A stretch of DNA of 64,000 nt from DASSUW01 sp963789005 (GCA_963789005.1 CAWBIZ010000005.1:573928-637927); one strand, 5' to 3'; positions 49,216 through 57,528 are shown, counted from the stretch's first letter. Notes: generated from the letters alone by a model not told the origin. Translations and numbers: made by a program.

Positions 49216-49627
49216 CTCGGGGGTAGCAGGGGTCGGTCCGTCGTCATGCCCTCCCGGGGCAGCGCTCGCAAGCTCGCGCTTGAGCGCCCCGGGAGTCCAT
49301 GCCGCGGCCCGCCATCCATACGTGCGGCTGAACCAACGTGCTCTCCATCGAGGCCATGCCATTGGCATGACTCGACGGCCGCGGCACCGCCGCAACCTCG
49401 GAGACGCGATCGGAGACCGGTCTCGCCACAACGATGAAAGAGCTCTCCGCGAAGCGCCGCGGGGCGAGACCTATCTCAACGATCGCTGCGCCTTCGGCGC
49501 TCGCTGGCACCGCCCGGGAGACTCCTTGAGCCGTGCCCCCGAAGTTCGAGCGCGGAGCGCTGCGCAGGCCTTCTCGATCCATGGAAAACGACTGCTGCTT
49601 GCACGCGAGAGCAGCAGCGGACCCGAC
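49216..49627. other. Intergenic region without a recognisable gene
   Basis: About 410 bases between repeat copies 1 and 2. No frame looks like a protein. It contains several short inverted repeats, for example GCCATtggCATGgc-like symmetry near 49359-49370, but nothing that could be named. Possibly remnant sequence in the insertion zone. Confidence 0.5.
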
Positions 49628-49645
49628 GCGTTCCCGCGGGAACGC
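49628..49645. repeat. Palindromic repeat, copy 2
   Basis: A perfect 18-bp palindrome GCGTTCCCGCGGGAACGC, preceded by ACCCGAC and followed by CTCGCTAT. It lies 21 bases from the left inverted repeat of the IS element, so it may be part of the insertion target. Confidence 0.75.
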
Positions 49646-49678
49646 CGACTCTCGCTATTCGTCTCTATGAAAGAGGGC

Positions 49679-49831
49679 TGGTTGTCAAGTGCGGTCGGGC
49701 GGCGCGGTGGTCAGGGCCCGCGGGCGTTGTGGTGGTGGCGAGCTGCGCTCAAGTCTCTATCGCCCCTTTGGTGTGTGGGGACCGTGCTGAATGGGAGGTT
49801 CGCTCCGGCGGCGCATTTCCAAAGAGAGCCG
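49679..49831 (-). ncRNA. Candidate bridge RNA region of the IS element
   Basis: 153 non-coding bases between the transposase stop and the left inverted repeat. IS110-family elements carry a structured RNA that pairs with target and donor DNA; in the IS1111 subgroup it is encoded downstream of the transposase, as here. The call rests on family knowledge and position. Loop sequences were not assigned. Confidence 0.4.
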
Positions 49832-50866
49832 TCAGGCGGCTAGACGAAAACGGGCGTCTGCCGGGGCGAAGGGCTGATTGCGGGTGAGCATGTGCCAGAT
49901 CGCCTCCGTGAGCTTGCGGGAGAGGTCGATCTGGGCGACCTTGGGGCCGCGTTGGCGGCCGAGGCGCTTCTTCATCGCTTGGTAGCGCTCGGCGTAGAGC
50001 GGGTGCTTGCAGGCGTGCAGCGCGGCCTCGAAGAGCGCCCAGCGCAAGTAGCGCGAACCGTGCTTGGAGATCGGTCCGCGCCGGTCGCTGGCGCCGGACT
50101 GGTAGACGCGTGGGCAGAGGCCGGTATAGCCGACCAGCTTGGCCGGCGAGGCGAAGCGGGCGATGTCGCCGATCTCTGACGCGACGGTGTAGGCGTTGAT
50201 CCAGCCGAACCCCGGCGCGGTGACCAGCAGCGGGATGTAGCGGTGCTCGGCGCCCTCGCGGCGCAGCTCGACCGTGAGGTTGGCGATCTGCAGTTCGAGG
50301 TCATCGATCAACTCAAGGCTGGCGTCGACGGTGCGTCGCCACGGATCGGGAATCGCGAGGCGATCGAGCAGCTCGCGGCCGGCGTGGCCGAACAGATCCG
50401 AGACCGGGCATGGGTGCCCGAAGGTCATCAGCGTCGCGTGGATGCGGTTCTTGAGCGTCGTGCGATGCCGAACCAGGTGCAACCGGAAGCGCGCGAGCTC
50501 GCGCTCGCGGCGAATGCTCGGATCGGGCAGCCAGATCGCTGGGACCAGGTCGCGCCAGGACAGCTCGGCGAGCACGCGCGCGTCGATCTTGTCGGTCTTG
50601 CACGCCAGCGGCGCCAGCCCCTTGACCTTCTGCGCGTCGGCGACCAACACCTCCCAGCCGAGCTCCTCCAGCGTGTCGTGGATGAACCGCGCGCCGGTCA
50701 TCGACTCGATCACCGCCCGCACCCGCTGACTGCCCAGGCGCGCGGCGAGATGGCTCAGCCCGTCGGCATCCGGCGGCGCCGCGGTCTGCGCGACCAGCTC
50801 GCCGGCGTCGTCAAGCAAGCAGACGTCAAGCCGACGTCGACTTAGATCCAATCCAGCATGCAACAT
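49832..50866 (-). CDS. IS110/IS1111-family DEDD transposase (recombinase)
   Basis: 344 residues from the ATG at 50866, behind GGAGG. The RuvC-like N-terminal domain has the DEDD tetrad: Asp7 (AGLDLSRRRLDV), Glu54 (AVIESMTG), Asp92 and Asp95 (CKTDKIDARVLAEL). The C-terminal Transposase_20 domain shows LVTAPGFGWINAYTVASEIG, LVGYTGLCPRVYQSGASDRR with the conserved Ser, and ISKHGSRYLRWALFEAA. Full length and undamaged. Confidence 0.95.
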   Translation of the reverse strand: MLHAGLDLSRRRLDVCLLDDAGELVAQTAAPPDADGLSHLAARLGSQRVRAVIESMTGARFIHDTLEELGWEVLVADAQKVKGLAPLACKTDKIDARVLAELSWRDLVPAIWLPDPSIRRERELARFRLHLVRHRTTLKNRIHATLMTFGHPCPVSDLFGHAGRELLDRLAIPDPWRRTVDASLELIDDLELQIANLTVELRREGAEHRYIPLLVTAPGFGWINAYTVASEIGDIARFASPAKLVGYTGLCPRVYQSGASDRRGPISKHGSRYLRWALFEAALHACKHPLYAERYQAMKKRLGRQRGPKVAQIDLSRKLTEAIWHMLTRNQPFAPADARFRLAA

Positions 50867-50998
50867 GAGGGTGGGCCTCCTCGAGCTCGCTCCTCGATGA
50901 CACGCTGAGCGTCCCACCGGGGAGGCCCTCTTTCATCGCAGTCCAAAGCGGAAGTGAACGGCGTGCCGCTGCTGCCGTCGAAGTGCGTGGCGCGGGCG

Positions 50999-51565
50999 CT
51001 AACGCCCGATCCCGCCCGCGTTCAGAAGACTCTTGAGACGGTCCCGCAACTCGCGCAGCTCGGCATGAGTCAGTGTTACGCGAGAGCCCGCCGGTCGGGT
51101 TCTGGCGCCAGCACGAAGCAGTCGTGTACGCGCTAACGCGTCGATTGTGCGCGAACCGTGAGCGAATGCGTTTCGGGTTACCGCAACCTCGACTGCTCCG
51201 GCGAGACCGTCTTTCACGGCGTCCCAGTCTCGCCCGTTCGCGTCCAGGAGTCGGGCCCCCCAGTCCTCGATGCCGCCGAACGATCGGTGGTGTTCCAGTT
51301 TCGCCGCCGCTGCGGATTCAGCCAGCGCATAGCTGTGCACAAGGACAGATCCGTGGAGCGTTTCGGCGTCGTTGATGGCGTCGACGTGCCTGCGCGGGGT
51401 GACCTTGTAGTGGCCCTCAGGCGCCGAGATGCGGCCCTGCGCTGCGCCCTCGATTCTCGTCGATGCCCAGTACTCGCGCTCTCGTGCGAAGGCTATGCGC
51501 GCGCTCTCAAGGAATCGAGTCAGGCGGTCCCACTCCTCCCAAGGACTGCCGGCTGGAACCGGCAT
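50999..51565 (-). CDS. HEPN-motif protein
   Basis: 188 residues from the ATG at 51565 (MPVPAGSPWEEWDRLTRFLE). The frame stays open to 51898, but the extra part crosses a 31-bp duplication and looks non-coding. Mostly helical: LHGSVLVHSYALAESAAAAK, DWDAVKDGLAGAVEVAVT, then RNAFAH (Arg131 to His136), which fits the Rx4H motif of HEPN RNases and toxins. Base composition is lower in GC than the core genes around it. Divergent from an EcsC-like gene. Function inferred; HEPN proteins are common in defence and toxin systems. Confidence 0.55.
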   Translation of the reverse strand: MPVPAGSPWEEWDRLTRFLESARIAFAREREYWASTRIEGAAQGRISAPEGHYKVTPRRHVDAINDAETLHGSVLVHSYALAESAAAAKLEHHRSFGGIEDWGARLLDANGRDWDAVKDGLAGAVEVAVTRNAFAHGSRTIDALARTRLLRAGARTRPAGSRVTLTHAELRELRDRLKSLLNAGGIGR

Positions 51566-51695
51566 CTCCGAAACCAGTCGCAGCGTGTCCACCCCCGAGG
51601 TATCGGCGGGTGATGGCGCGGGCGTGACTGTCCCGTCCCATGCACGCCGCGGCACGGAGGAGGACTGCCGCTGTTCGTCCAAGAGGACAGCCACC

Positions 51696-51757
51696 CGACT
51701 CGTGCCCGCGCCTGCGATGCCAGGCGCGACTCGTGCCCGCGCCTGCGATGCCAGGCG
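51696..51757. repeat. Perfect 31-bp tandem duplication
   Basis: Two identical 31-bp units, 51696-51726 and 51727-51757, upstream of the HEPN-motif gene. Since 31 is not a multiple of three, the copies are read in different frames. The duplication must have shifted any reading frame that crossed it. Confidence 0.9.
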
Positions 51758-51898
51758 AATGGAGCAGCGGCGGCACGTTTCCTCACCCCTTCTCAGGTTC
51801 CCTTGCTCAAGGACGATTGCGGTGTGGCCGATGTCTTCAATTGCCAGGAACTTTGCAGCCCGCGTGCTTAGCGGGCGAACGTCAGGAGCGCGTCCCAA

Positions 51899-52765
51899 GT
51901 GTCAATCCCCCCGCCTCAGTACGAGACTTCGCAGGACAAGCTCTACGCGACCACGCTGCAGACGATCGGCGCTGTCGCGAAGCTTCCGGTTGTCCGCGTC
52001 GATCGGGAGGCCTTCCTCCGGAAGCACTTTGCAGGTTCGCCGCACCTCAATGTGATCCTCGAAAGAGGGCCGCAGGCCGTCTACTCGGCCGAGTCTCTGC
52101 GGAAGAAGGCCAGCTCGATCATCAAGAACAGCACCGCTAAGACCTCGGCGGCCTCGTTTGCGACCGGGCTTCCCGGCAACCCGTTGGTCATGGTCGCCGC
52201 CGGAGGCGCGGACGTCGCGCAATACTTCGGCTTCGCGATCAACCTCGCGCAACAGATCGCCTACCTGTTCGGCGAGGACGAGCTGTTTGACGGCGGTAGG
52301 CAGCTGTCCGAGGCCGCGCAGATCCGGGTCATCGCGTATCTCGGAGCCATGCTCGGCGCGGCCGGTGCAGCAGCGCTGGTGTCGCAGACTTCCAAGCTGG
52401 CGGGCGCGAACCTCGGCAAGAAGGTCGCGGCCCAGGCGCTTACTAAGACGACTTGGTACCCGCTGGTGAAGAAGGTCGGGGCACTGGTCGGGCAGAAAAT
52501 CACCAAGAAGACCGTCGAGAAGACCATCGCCAAAGCTGTTCCCGTCCTCGGCGGCGTCGTCTCCGGTGGCCTGACATACGTGACATTCCGCCCCATGGGG
52601 CACCGGTTGGCGGATGCGCTCGTCGCGAACCTGAACGGCGAGTTTCACGACGAGCTCGAACTGAACGCCGAATTTGCTTTGTCGCTGGACGCTGACGTGA
52701 TCGAGGGTGACGTGGTCGAGACCGTCGGCACCGCAGGCGGAGCGAGCCGCGCCGAGTCCGAGTAG
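51899..52765 (+). CDS. EcsC-like membrane-associated protein
   Basis: 288 residues from a GTG with AGGAG upstream. Middle section: LPGNPLVMVAAGGADVAQYF, GFAINLAQQIAYLFGEDELF, IRVIAYLGAMLGAAGAAALV, then TWYPLVKKVGALVGQKITKK and AVPVLGGVVSGGLTYVTFRP. This pattern of glycine-rich hydrophobic helices and KKxxxK segments fits EcsC-family proteins of unknown role. An acidic tail ends the protein. Base composition differs from core genes. It may form a unit with the divergent HEPN-motif gene. Confidence 0.65.
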   Translation: MSIPPPQYETSQDKLYATTLQTIGAVAKLPVVRVDREAFLRKHFAGSPHLNVILERGPQAVYSAESLRKKASSIIKNSTAKTSAASFATGLPGNPLVMVAAGGADVAQYFGFAINLAQQIAYLFGEDELFDGGRQLSEAAQIRVIAYLGAMLGAAGAAALVSQTSKLAGANLGKKVAAQALTKTTWYPLVKKVGALVGQKITKKTVEKTIAKAVPVLGGVVSGGLTYVTFRPMGHRLADALVANLNGEFHDELELNAEFALSLDADVIEGDVVETVGTAGGASRAESE

Positions 52766-52825
52766 CGCTGAGCAAGAACCTCCACCACATTTGGGGAGTC
52801 CCGTCGGCGGCTAACCGCGAGCGCG

Positions 52826-53122
52826 TCAGACCGAGGGCCGGATCCCGAGGGCCGGATCCCTTTTCCTGGGAAACCGCAGAGTCGGACAACCTTCTGGATG
52901 GGCACTCACGTAGCGGCATGACGGCCGTCGAGCGAGAGTCGCTCTCCTTTTCCATGCAACCCGACACTAGGGCGTTCCGTGGGAACGCTTCCGGCTCGCT
53001 ATCGCTATGCGCGACAAGCAATAGCCGCGCCAGTGCGCCGGCGACTGTCGCGCCTGTCTCAAGGCGTTAGCGATCTCCTCCGATTGCGAGCTCGCACGTG
53101 CTCAGACCGAGGGCCGGTCTGA
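52826..53122. repeat. Intergenic repeats between EcsC-like gene and gene 53146
   Basis: This gap (52766-53145) has no gene but several repeats. A 16-bp direct repeat TCAGACCGAGGGCCGG occurs at 52826-52841 and 53102-53117. A 14-bp tandem repeat GAGGGCCGGATCCC occupies 52833-52846 and 52847-52860. An inverted repeat TCAGACC/GGTCTGA with a 7-base loop lies at 53102-53122 and could terminate the leftward gene. Confidence 0.75.
52972..52988. repeat. Palindromic repeat, copy 3 (imperfect)
   Basis: GCGTTCC and GGAACGC arms with a GTG centre. Compared with copies 1 and 2 it lacks one base and carries one change in the centre. CCCGAC precedes it and CTCGCTAT follows it, as around copy 2. Confidence 0.65.
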
Positions 53123-53145
53123 TCGCTCTCCACCGACCGCGGATT

Positions 53146-53460
53146 TCAAAGGACGGGACGCACGACGAGCATCCCTCGGCTCGAGACGAGATGCGCCAAG
53201 TCGTCCGCCAACCGCTGGACGTGTTCGCTCGCCTGTTGCTCGAAGCGCTCCACTTCGACGATCTCGGCGATCAGCACGTAATCGGCTTGACCGAGGGACT
53301 GTCCGGGCACGTCCGCCGGCCGCGTAAGCCGCCAATCCGAGACCGCGTCCAGCGACCCGCGGACGATGTCGCGATCCTCCGTCATCAGACGCTCAAAGTC
53401 CTCGGCCAGCTCCGGCGAACGCAGCTGAAACCAAATGAGAAGGGTCGCCGGAGGACTCAT
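53146..53460 (-). CDS. Small hypothetical protein, ferredoxin-like barrel pattern
   Basis: 104 residues from the ATG at 53460. LLIWFQLRSPELAEDFERLM, GSLDAVSDWRLTRPADVPGQ, ADYVLIAEIVEVERFEQQAS, LVSSRGMLVVRPVL. A beta-alpha-beta pattern ending in a strand suggests a dimeric alpha-beta barrel (Dabb/NIPSNAP/EthD-like). Not assigned to a family. It follows a membrane protein gene on the same strand. Confidence 0.65.
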   Translation of the reverse strand: MSPPATLLIWFQLRSPELAEDFERLMTEDRDIVRGSLDAVSDWRLTRPADVPGQSLGQADYVLIAEIVEVERFEQQASEHVQRLADDLAHLVSSRGMLVVRPVL

Positions 53461-53552
53461 CCACGAAGCGTAGTGGAGCGGGTCGAGGTGCGGACGAGAC
53501 GCCCGCGGCTCGTCCATGCGCGACGCCCGCGCCCTAGCCCAACGTGATTCAC

Positions 53553-54254
53553 CTACTCCGGGGCGACGGGGACCTCCGGGCCCGGCTCCCTCAGCTCGAA
53601 GTACAGCACCGCCGACGCGAGAGCCACGAGCGGCGCCGTGATCACGCTGCCGATGTAGTTGAGGATCACCTCGCCGGCGTCGCCGAGCACCGCGCCGACG
53701 ATGCCCAGCACGATGCCGATGGCGATGAAGATGAGGATGAAGAGCACGATCACGCCGAACACCTGCCAGCCGTTGCCGCGGACCAGCTCGCGGCTGCGAC
53801 CGAAGGCGGCGAGCACGCCCGGGTGCTCGAGCACGGTGACCGGCGCCACGACCGCCCATAGGGTGACCAGGATCAGGCCAGGGACGATCAGCAGCACCAG
53901 ACCGATCGCGATGCCGAGGCCGGCGAGGATCGACACCGCGATCAGCGGAAGCAGCACCGGCCCCACCGAACGCGCGAGGTCGCCGGGGGACTGGTCGAGG
54001 CGTCCGTCGCGCACGTCGTCGACCAGCCGGACCACGATGCCCGTGTAGACGGTGCTGAGGATCAGCCCGACGACGCCGGCCACGAGCGCCAGGGGCGTGC
54101 TGGCGAGGCCGAGGAGCCGGAAGGCAGCCTCGATCAGGAACAGCGCCGCCGCCACCGGCAGCAGCACCGCTGCGTACCTGAGGTACAGGTCGAAGACCTT
54201 GGAGACAACGCCGCCGATGTCGATCTTGCTCGTCAAGACTCCGGCACGGTACAC
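53553..54254 (-). CDS. Polytopic membrane protein (DUF975/GDPD-membrane-domain-like)
   Basis: 233 residues with six hydrophobic helices. IDIGGVVSKVFDLYLRYAAV at the start, TGIVVRLVDDVRDGRLDQSP, IVPGLILVTLWAVVAPVTVL, LAAFGRSRELVRGNGWQVFG. These motifs (IxPGxxLxxxW followed by AxxRSxxLVRGxxWxVxG) are typical of a large family of bacterial membrane proteins of unknown function. Confidence 0.8.
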   Translation of the reverse strand: MYRAGVLTSKIDIGGVVSKVFDLYLRYAAVLLPVAAALFLIEAAFRLLGLASTPLALVAGVVGLILSTVYTGIVVRLVDDVRDGRLDQSPGDLARSVGPVLLPLIAVSILAGLGIAIGLVLLIVPGLILVTLWAVVAPVTVLEHPGVLAAFGRSRELVRGNGWQVFGVIVLFILIFIAIGIVLGIVGAVLGDAGEVILNYIGSVITAPLVALASAVLYFELREPGPEVPVAPE

Positions 54255-54510
54255 GCGTCACGGCAAACCGTGCCCGCACCTTGTGCCGGCGCCTCGATCA
54301 ACCGACAGACGGTCCCAATCGCTCTGCGGATGAAGCGAGAGCCGCTCGGCTCGTGGGCGTAGCGACTGTCGCCGGTCTCAACGGCCCTGACCAGAGCGAC
54401 TGACGACGAGCATCGGTTCGGCCGAAGGATGCCCCGAGCCGTTGACGCGTTGTGTGGCATGGCGCTACGGTCGCGCTGTCTGGACAGCACCGGGAGCAAA
54501 GGAGCGCGGC

Positions 54511-54906
54511 ATGGCCGGCAAGTCGGACGCGTTGAGAGAGCGCTACGAGCGCTTCAGCCAGGGCGATCTCGAGAGAGCGCTCGATCTATGGAGCGACGAC
54601 TTCGTCTGGGAGGGCTCGAACGCGACAGACCTCCCCGGCTCGGGGCGGCATGAGGGAAAGCAGGCGGCGATCGAGGTGCTCCAGCAGGCGGTTGGGGCGT
54701 GGGACAAGTTCGAGCTGAGCGCGGACGAGTTCATCGAGCAGGGCGACACCGTCGTCGTGCTCGGGCACACCGACCTGACGAAAGGCGAGCGGTCCGAGCG
54801 GCTCCCCGTCGTGCACATCTGGCGTTATCGCGGCGACGAGGAGATCTGCCGCCTGCAGATCCTCACCGATACGCTCCAGAGCGGAAGGATGCTCGGCATC
54901 GCCTGA
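54511..54906 (+). CDS. SnoaL-like (NTF2 fold) protein
   Basis: 131 residues from an ATG behind AAAGGAG. LRERYERFSQGDLERALDLW, DDFVWEGSNATDLPGSGRHE, ADEFIEQGDTVVVLGHTDLT, VVHIWRYRGDEEICRLQILT. A classic NTF2-like cone fold of the SnoaL/ketosteroid-isomerase type. Ligand or substrate unknown. Confidence 0.85.
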   Translation: MAGKSDALRERYERFSQGDLERALDLWSDDFVWEGSNATDLPGSGRHEGKQAAIEVLQQAVGAWDKFELSADEFIEQGDTVVVLGHTDLTKGERSERLPVVHIWRYRGDEEICRLQILTDTLQSGRMLGIA

Positions 54907-55072
54907 TGCTTTCGGAGACGCCGGCTCGGGACGAGTATTGATCGTCCGCAGGAGGCGTCCGCTCACCAGCAGGTAGTACGCCCGCCTTCGACGAGAAGCG
55001 ACAGCGCGTCGGTCTCGCTTGCGCGGCTGGCGTCGGAGGCGCTGTCCTCCGGCGCGCCGTAGCCTTCCCCAA

Positions 55073-55504
55073 ATGGAGGTCGAGCTCCGCGAGATCACGT
55101 CCGAGACGGTTCGCGCGATCTGCGAGCTCGTGGTGGCGGCCGACCAGCGCTCGTTCGTCGCGCCGAACGCGGTCTCGATCGCGGAGGCCCACTTCACCCC
55201 CGGGCACTGGATGCGAGCGATCTACGCCGACGGGCAGCCCGTCGGCTTCGTCCTCACCTTCGACGAGCCGTCGGAGGGCTACTTCCTGTGGCGGTTCATG
55301 ATCGCCGAGGGGCACCAGCGCCGCGGCATCGGCCGGCGCGCGATGCAGCTGGTGCTCGAGCACTGGCGCGAGCTCGGAGCCACGGCGGCGAGGACCAGCG
55401 TGGTGCCGTCGAACACCGGCGCGACTCGCCTCTACGAATCGCTTGGCTTCCGGCTTACCGGCGAGGAGGAAGAGGGAGAACTCGTGATGGCCCTGGACAT
55501 CTGA
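55073..55504 (+). CDS. GNAT-family N-acetyltransferase (diamine/spermidine acetyltransferase-like)
   Basis: 143 residues from the ATG at 55073. ELREITSETVRAICELVVAA, AIYADGQPVGFVLTFDEPSE, YFLWRFMIAEGHQRRGIGRR (acetyl-CoA site), TSVVPSNTGATRLYESLGFR. The WRFMIAxxxQRRGIG pattern matches BltD/PaiA-type polyamine acetyltransferases. Substrate inferred. Confidence 0.87.
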   Translation: MEVELREITSETVRAICELVVAADQRSFVAPNAVSIAEAHFTPGHWMRAIYADGQPVGFVLTFDEPSEGYFLWRFMIAEGHQRRGIGRRAMQLVLEHWRELGATAARTSVVPSNTGATRLYESLGFRLTGEEEEGELVMALDI

Positions 55505-55964
55505 TCAGCTGGAGGCCGCCGGGAGCGTGTCGAAAGCATGAGCGACTGGTCATGGCTGGCGAACCGAGCGAGCACTGCCGCGCCAGACCTTCGCTCGAGG
55601 AGGGAAGGGATCCGCGAGGCGGCCGACACCTACCACCGCCTGGCGGCCCCAGCCGCGGTCAAGATGCCGGGAGGTAGGTGAGGAGGACCACTCCGGAGTC
55701 GAACCGCTTCACGTCGCTGGTCAAGAGCCGGAGGTTCGACGGTCGCACCCAAGAGCTCACCTACCGACCCCACCCTGCATTGACTCGTACGGATTCGAAG
55801 AGGATCTGGCCTGAGCCAGCTGGTTGATCCAGGTCGTTTGAAAGTCTTGCGGCCACCGAGTGCGCCTGATCAGATCATCTCACTTGTCGGCTTTCACTGG
55901 GTTAGCCGTGATCGCCGAATTGCTCGAATTGGCGTGTCCGTTCTCATCATCCCGCACGGTCCGG
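55505..55964. other. Intergenic region, with one doubtful 47-residue frame
   Basis: About 460 bases without a firm gene. A short rightward frame at 55538-55681 reads MSDWSWLANRASTAAPDLRS and ends in KMPGGR; it has no clear ribosome-binding site and no known relatives. The second half becomes less GC-rich. No RNA gene was identified. Confidence 0.4.
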
Positions 55965-56741
55965 CTAGGGTTCCGAGCGGGGCGTCGCCCAGATCACTCC
56001 CATGACACCAGCCATCGCGCCGGTCGTGGCTCCCGTGAAGCCCGCTACCGCACTGGCGATCAGGTTTTCGTCCAGCGTCCAGACGTTCTGGTCCCAATAG
56101 CTGATGAACACCGCGACCATGCCCGCGACCGTGCACACGCCGCTTAGCACGAGTAACCACCGTGGCTCGACAGTCAGCTGAGCCTGCGAAGCGCCCTTCA
56201 GCAGCGCAAACCAGATCAGGCCGGCGAGGCCAGTGATCGCACCCACGAGCATTGGGACCCATATACGGCTCTCCGAGCGGCTCACCGAAATCGGAGTGCG
56301 ATTGCTGTCCAGATACGAAGAGCGGACGACGAGCTTGCCGTCGTACGTCCCTGGTTTGAACTTGCTCGCGTCGACGTCAATCTTAAGCAGAAACTCTGCC
56401 CCGAAGACCTCGGCCGACTTCACCGTCAACACGCCACCGGGGAGTTCCCAAGAGCCTTGCTCAGGGAGTACCACAAGCCTTAGGTCAGAGAGCCGGTTGG
56501 GCAGATCGCAGCCGGTGGCGCGGAAGACCAAACTGATCTCGCGGTGGCCCGTTTCGCGCTTGAACCAGAGGTGTGTCTTCGAGCTCTTCTCATCTAGCGT
56601 CAGCGCCGCTCTCGCGAGCTGTGCGTTCTGCGGCGTGTTTTGGCGGTCAGGTTGGCCACACGGATCGGCAGACGCGGGTGGGGCGCTTAGTAGCGTCAGT
56701 CCGATGATGACCGCGGTCGCTAAGACCGATTTGTCGTACAT
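55965..56741 (-). CDS. Exported protein with C-terminal membrane anchor helices
   Basis: 258 residues. Signal peptide VLATAVIIGLTLLSAPPASA at ~6-25. An outer domain of about 130 residues has strands typical of an Ig-like or cohesin-like fold (SAEVFGAEFLLKIDVDASKF, KPGTYDGKLVVRSSYL), with two cysteines (DPCGQ, TGCDLP) that could pair. Three hydrophobic helices follow (VPMLVGAITGLAGLIWFALL, WLLVLSGVCTVAGMVAVFIS, LIASAVAGFTGATTGAMAGV). Base composition is lower in GC than the average here, suggesting recent arrival. No family recognised. Confidence 0.65.
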   Translation of the reverse strand: MYDKSVLATAVIIGLTLLSAPPASADPCGQPDRQNTPQNAQLARAALTLDEKSSKTHLWFKRETGHREISLVFRATGCDLPNRLSDLRLVVLPEQGSWELPGGVLTVKSAEVFGAEFLLKIDVDASKFKPGTYDGKLVVRSSYLDSNRTPISVSRSESRIWVPMLVGAITGLAGLIWFALLKGASQAQLTVEPRWLLVLSGVCTVAGMVAVFISYWDQNVWTLDENLIASAVAGFTGATTGAMAGVMGVIWATPRSEP

Positions 56742-57145
56742 CGTGCCTCCGTCCAGCGTGGAACTCGCAGGGGGCGCTCTGTCGCCCCGACGCGCGGTAT
56801 TCCGGTGCGATTATCGGGTCGAGCTGCTATGAGACGCTGAGGAGGACGACACACGGCGAGCCGTCGAGGCGGCGGGGAACGGTGCGTAATGACTGCTTGC
56901 GATGTTCTCCAATGTTCGTCAAGCGAACATAATGTGCGGGTCCGCACTAATTACCCCGTCAGATCGGCTCGCTCCCTCAGGCGACTGCTCCCTTCGCCTG
57001 GACTCATGCGCCAGCAACGACCCCGTCGGACTAGCGCTTCGCGCGCGACTTGCAGCTGGACGCCGCCTCTCGGCTAATCCGATCGTCCCCCGCGCGATTA
57101 CACCGCCTGCCAGCAGCGTGTTGTCTCGGCATTAGTCTCCGCTGC
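56742..57145. other. Intergenic region without a recognisable gene
   Basis: About 400 bases between the exported protein gene and the UspA remnant. Frames here show no protein-like pattern. GC content is lower than in the core. AGCGAACATAATGTGCG-like AT-rich sequence near 56928-56940 could hold a promoter. Confidence 0.4.
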
Positions 57146-57490
57146 GTGGCGGGCGTGTCGGACCAGCAGGCCGCGGCCGCGGAGTCTGGGTTTGAGTGGC
57201 CCCGTTATCCGCGGATCTTGGTCGCCCTCGATGAGACGCCGGCGGCGGCGTTTGCGTTGCGCCACGCTGTCCCATATGCCGTCGATCAGCGCTCGCAGCT
57301 CACGCTGCTAACCGTCGTGCCCGATCCCCCGCGCATGGTGGTCGCTGCCGGCGTGTCGCCGCAGCGGATGACTGAGGAGATGGAGAGCCGGGCGGACAGC
57401 GCCTCCGGCAGGTGGTCGCGACGCTTCCGCACGACACTTGCACTTTGCGCGAGGAGCAATCATCGCCGCGGCACCGCCGCCTCGCGTTGA
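57146..57490 (+). pseudogene. Universal stress protein (UspA) remnant
   Basis: From the GTG at 57146: PRYPRILVALDETPAAAFAL, RHAVPYAVDQRSQLTLLTVV are a typical UspA N-terminus with VALDE and a first-helix pattern. Near 57410 one base seems to be missing; the other frame continues for VVATLPHDTCTLREE. No second half with the G-2x-G-9x-G(S/T) ATP-binding motif follows. The gene is therefore frameshifted and truncated. Confidence 0.65.
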
Positions 57491-57528
57491 AAATCGCTGC
57501 AGGTCCGCGGACGCGTACCCTGAGCTCG

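Larger units (their letters stand above)
49667..50936 (-). mobile_element. IS110-family insertion sequence, IS1111-like
   Basis: Bounded by a perfect 12-bp inverted repeat: ATGAAAGAGGGC (49667-49678) and GCCCTCTTTCAT (50925-50936). The single gene encodes a DEDD transposase on the minus strand. Of the two non-coding ends, the one downstream of the transposase is longer (153 bases) than the upstream one (58 bases). Subterminal inverted repeats and a long downstream end are features of the IS1111 subgroup. True ends probably lie a few bases outside the repeats. The transposase is intact, so the element may be active. Confidence 0.85.

Noticed and set aside
55680..55760. tRNA-like GGTTCGA segments
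   Set aside because: T-arm stems do not pair, and no acceptor stem or anticodon arm could be built.
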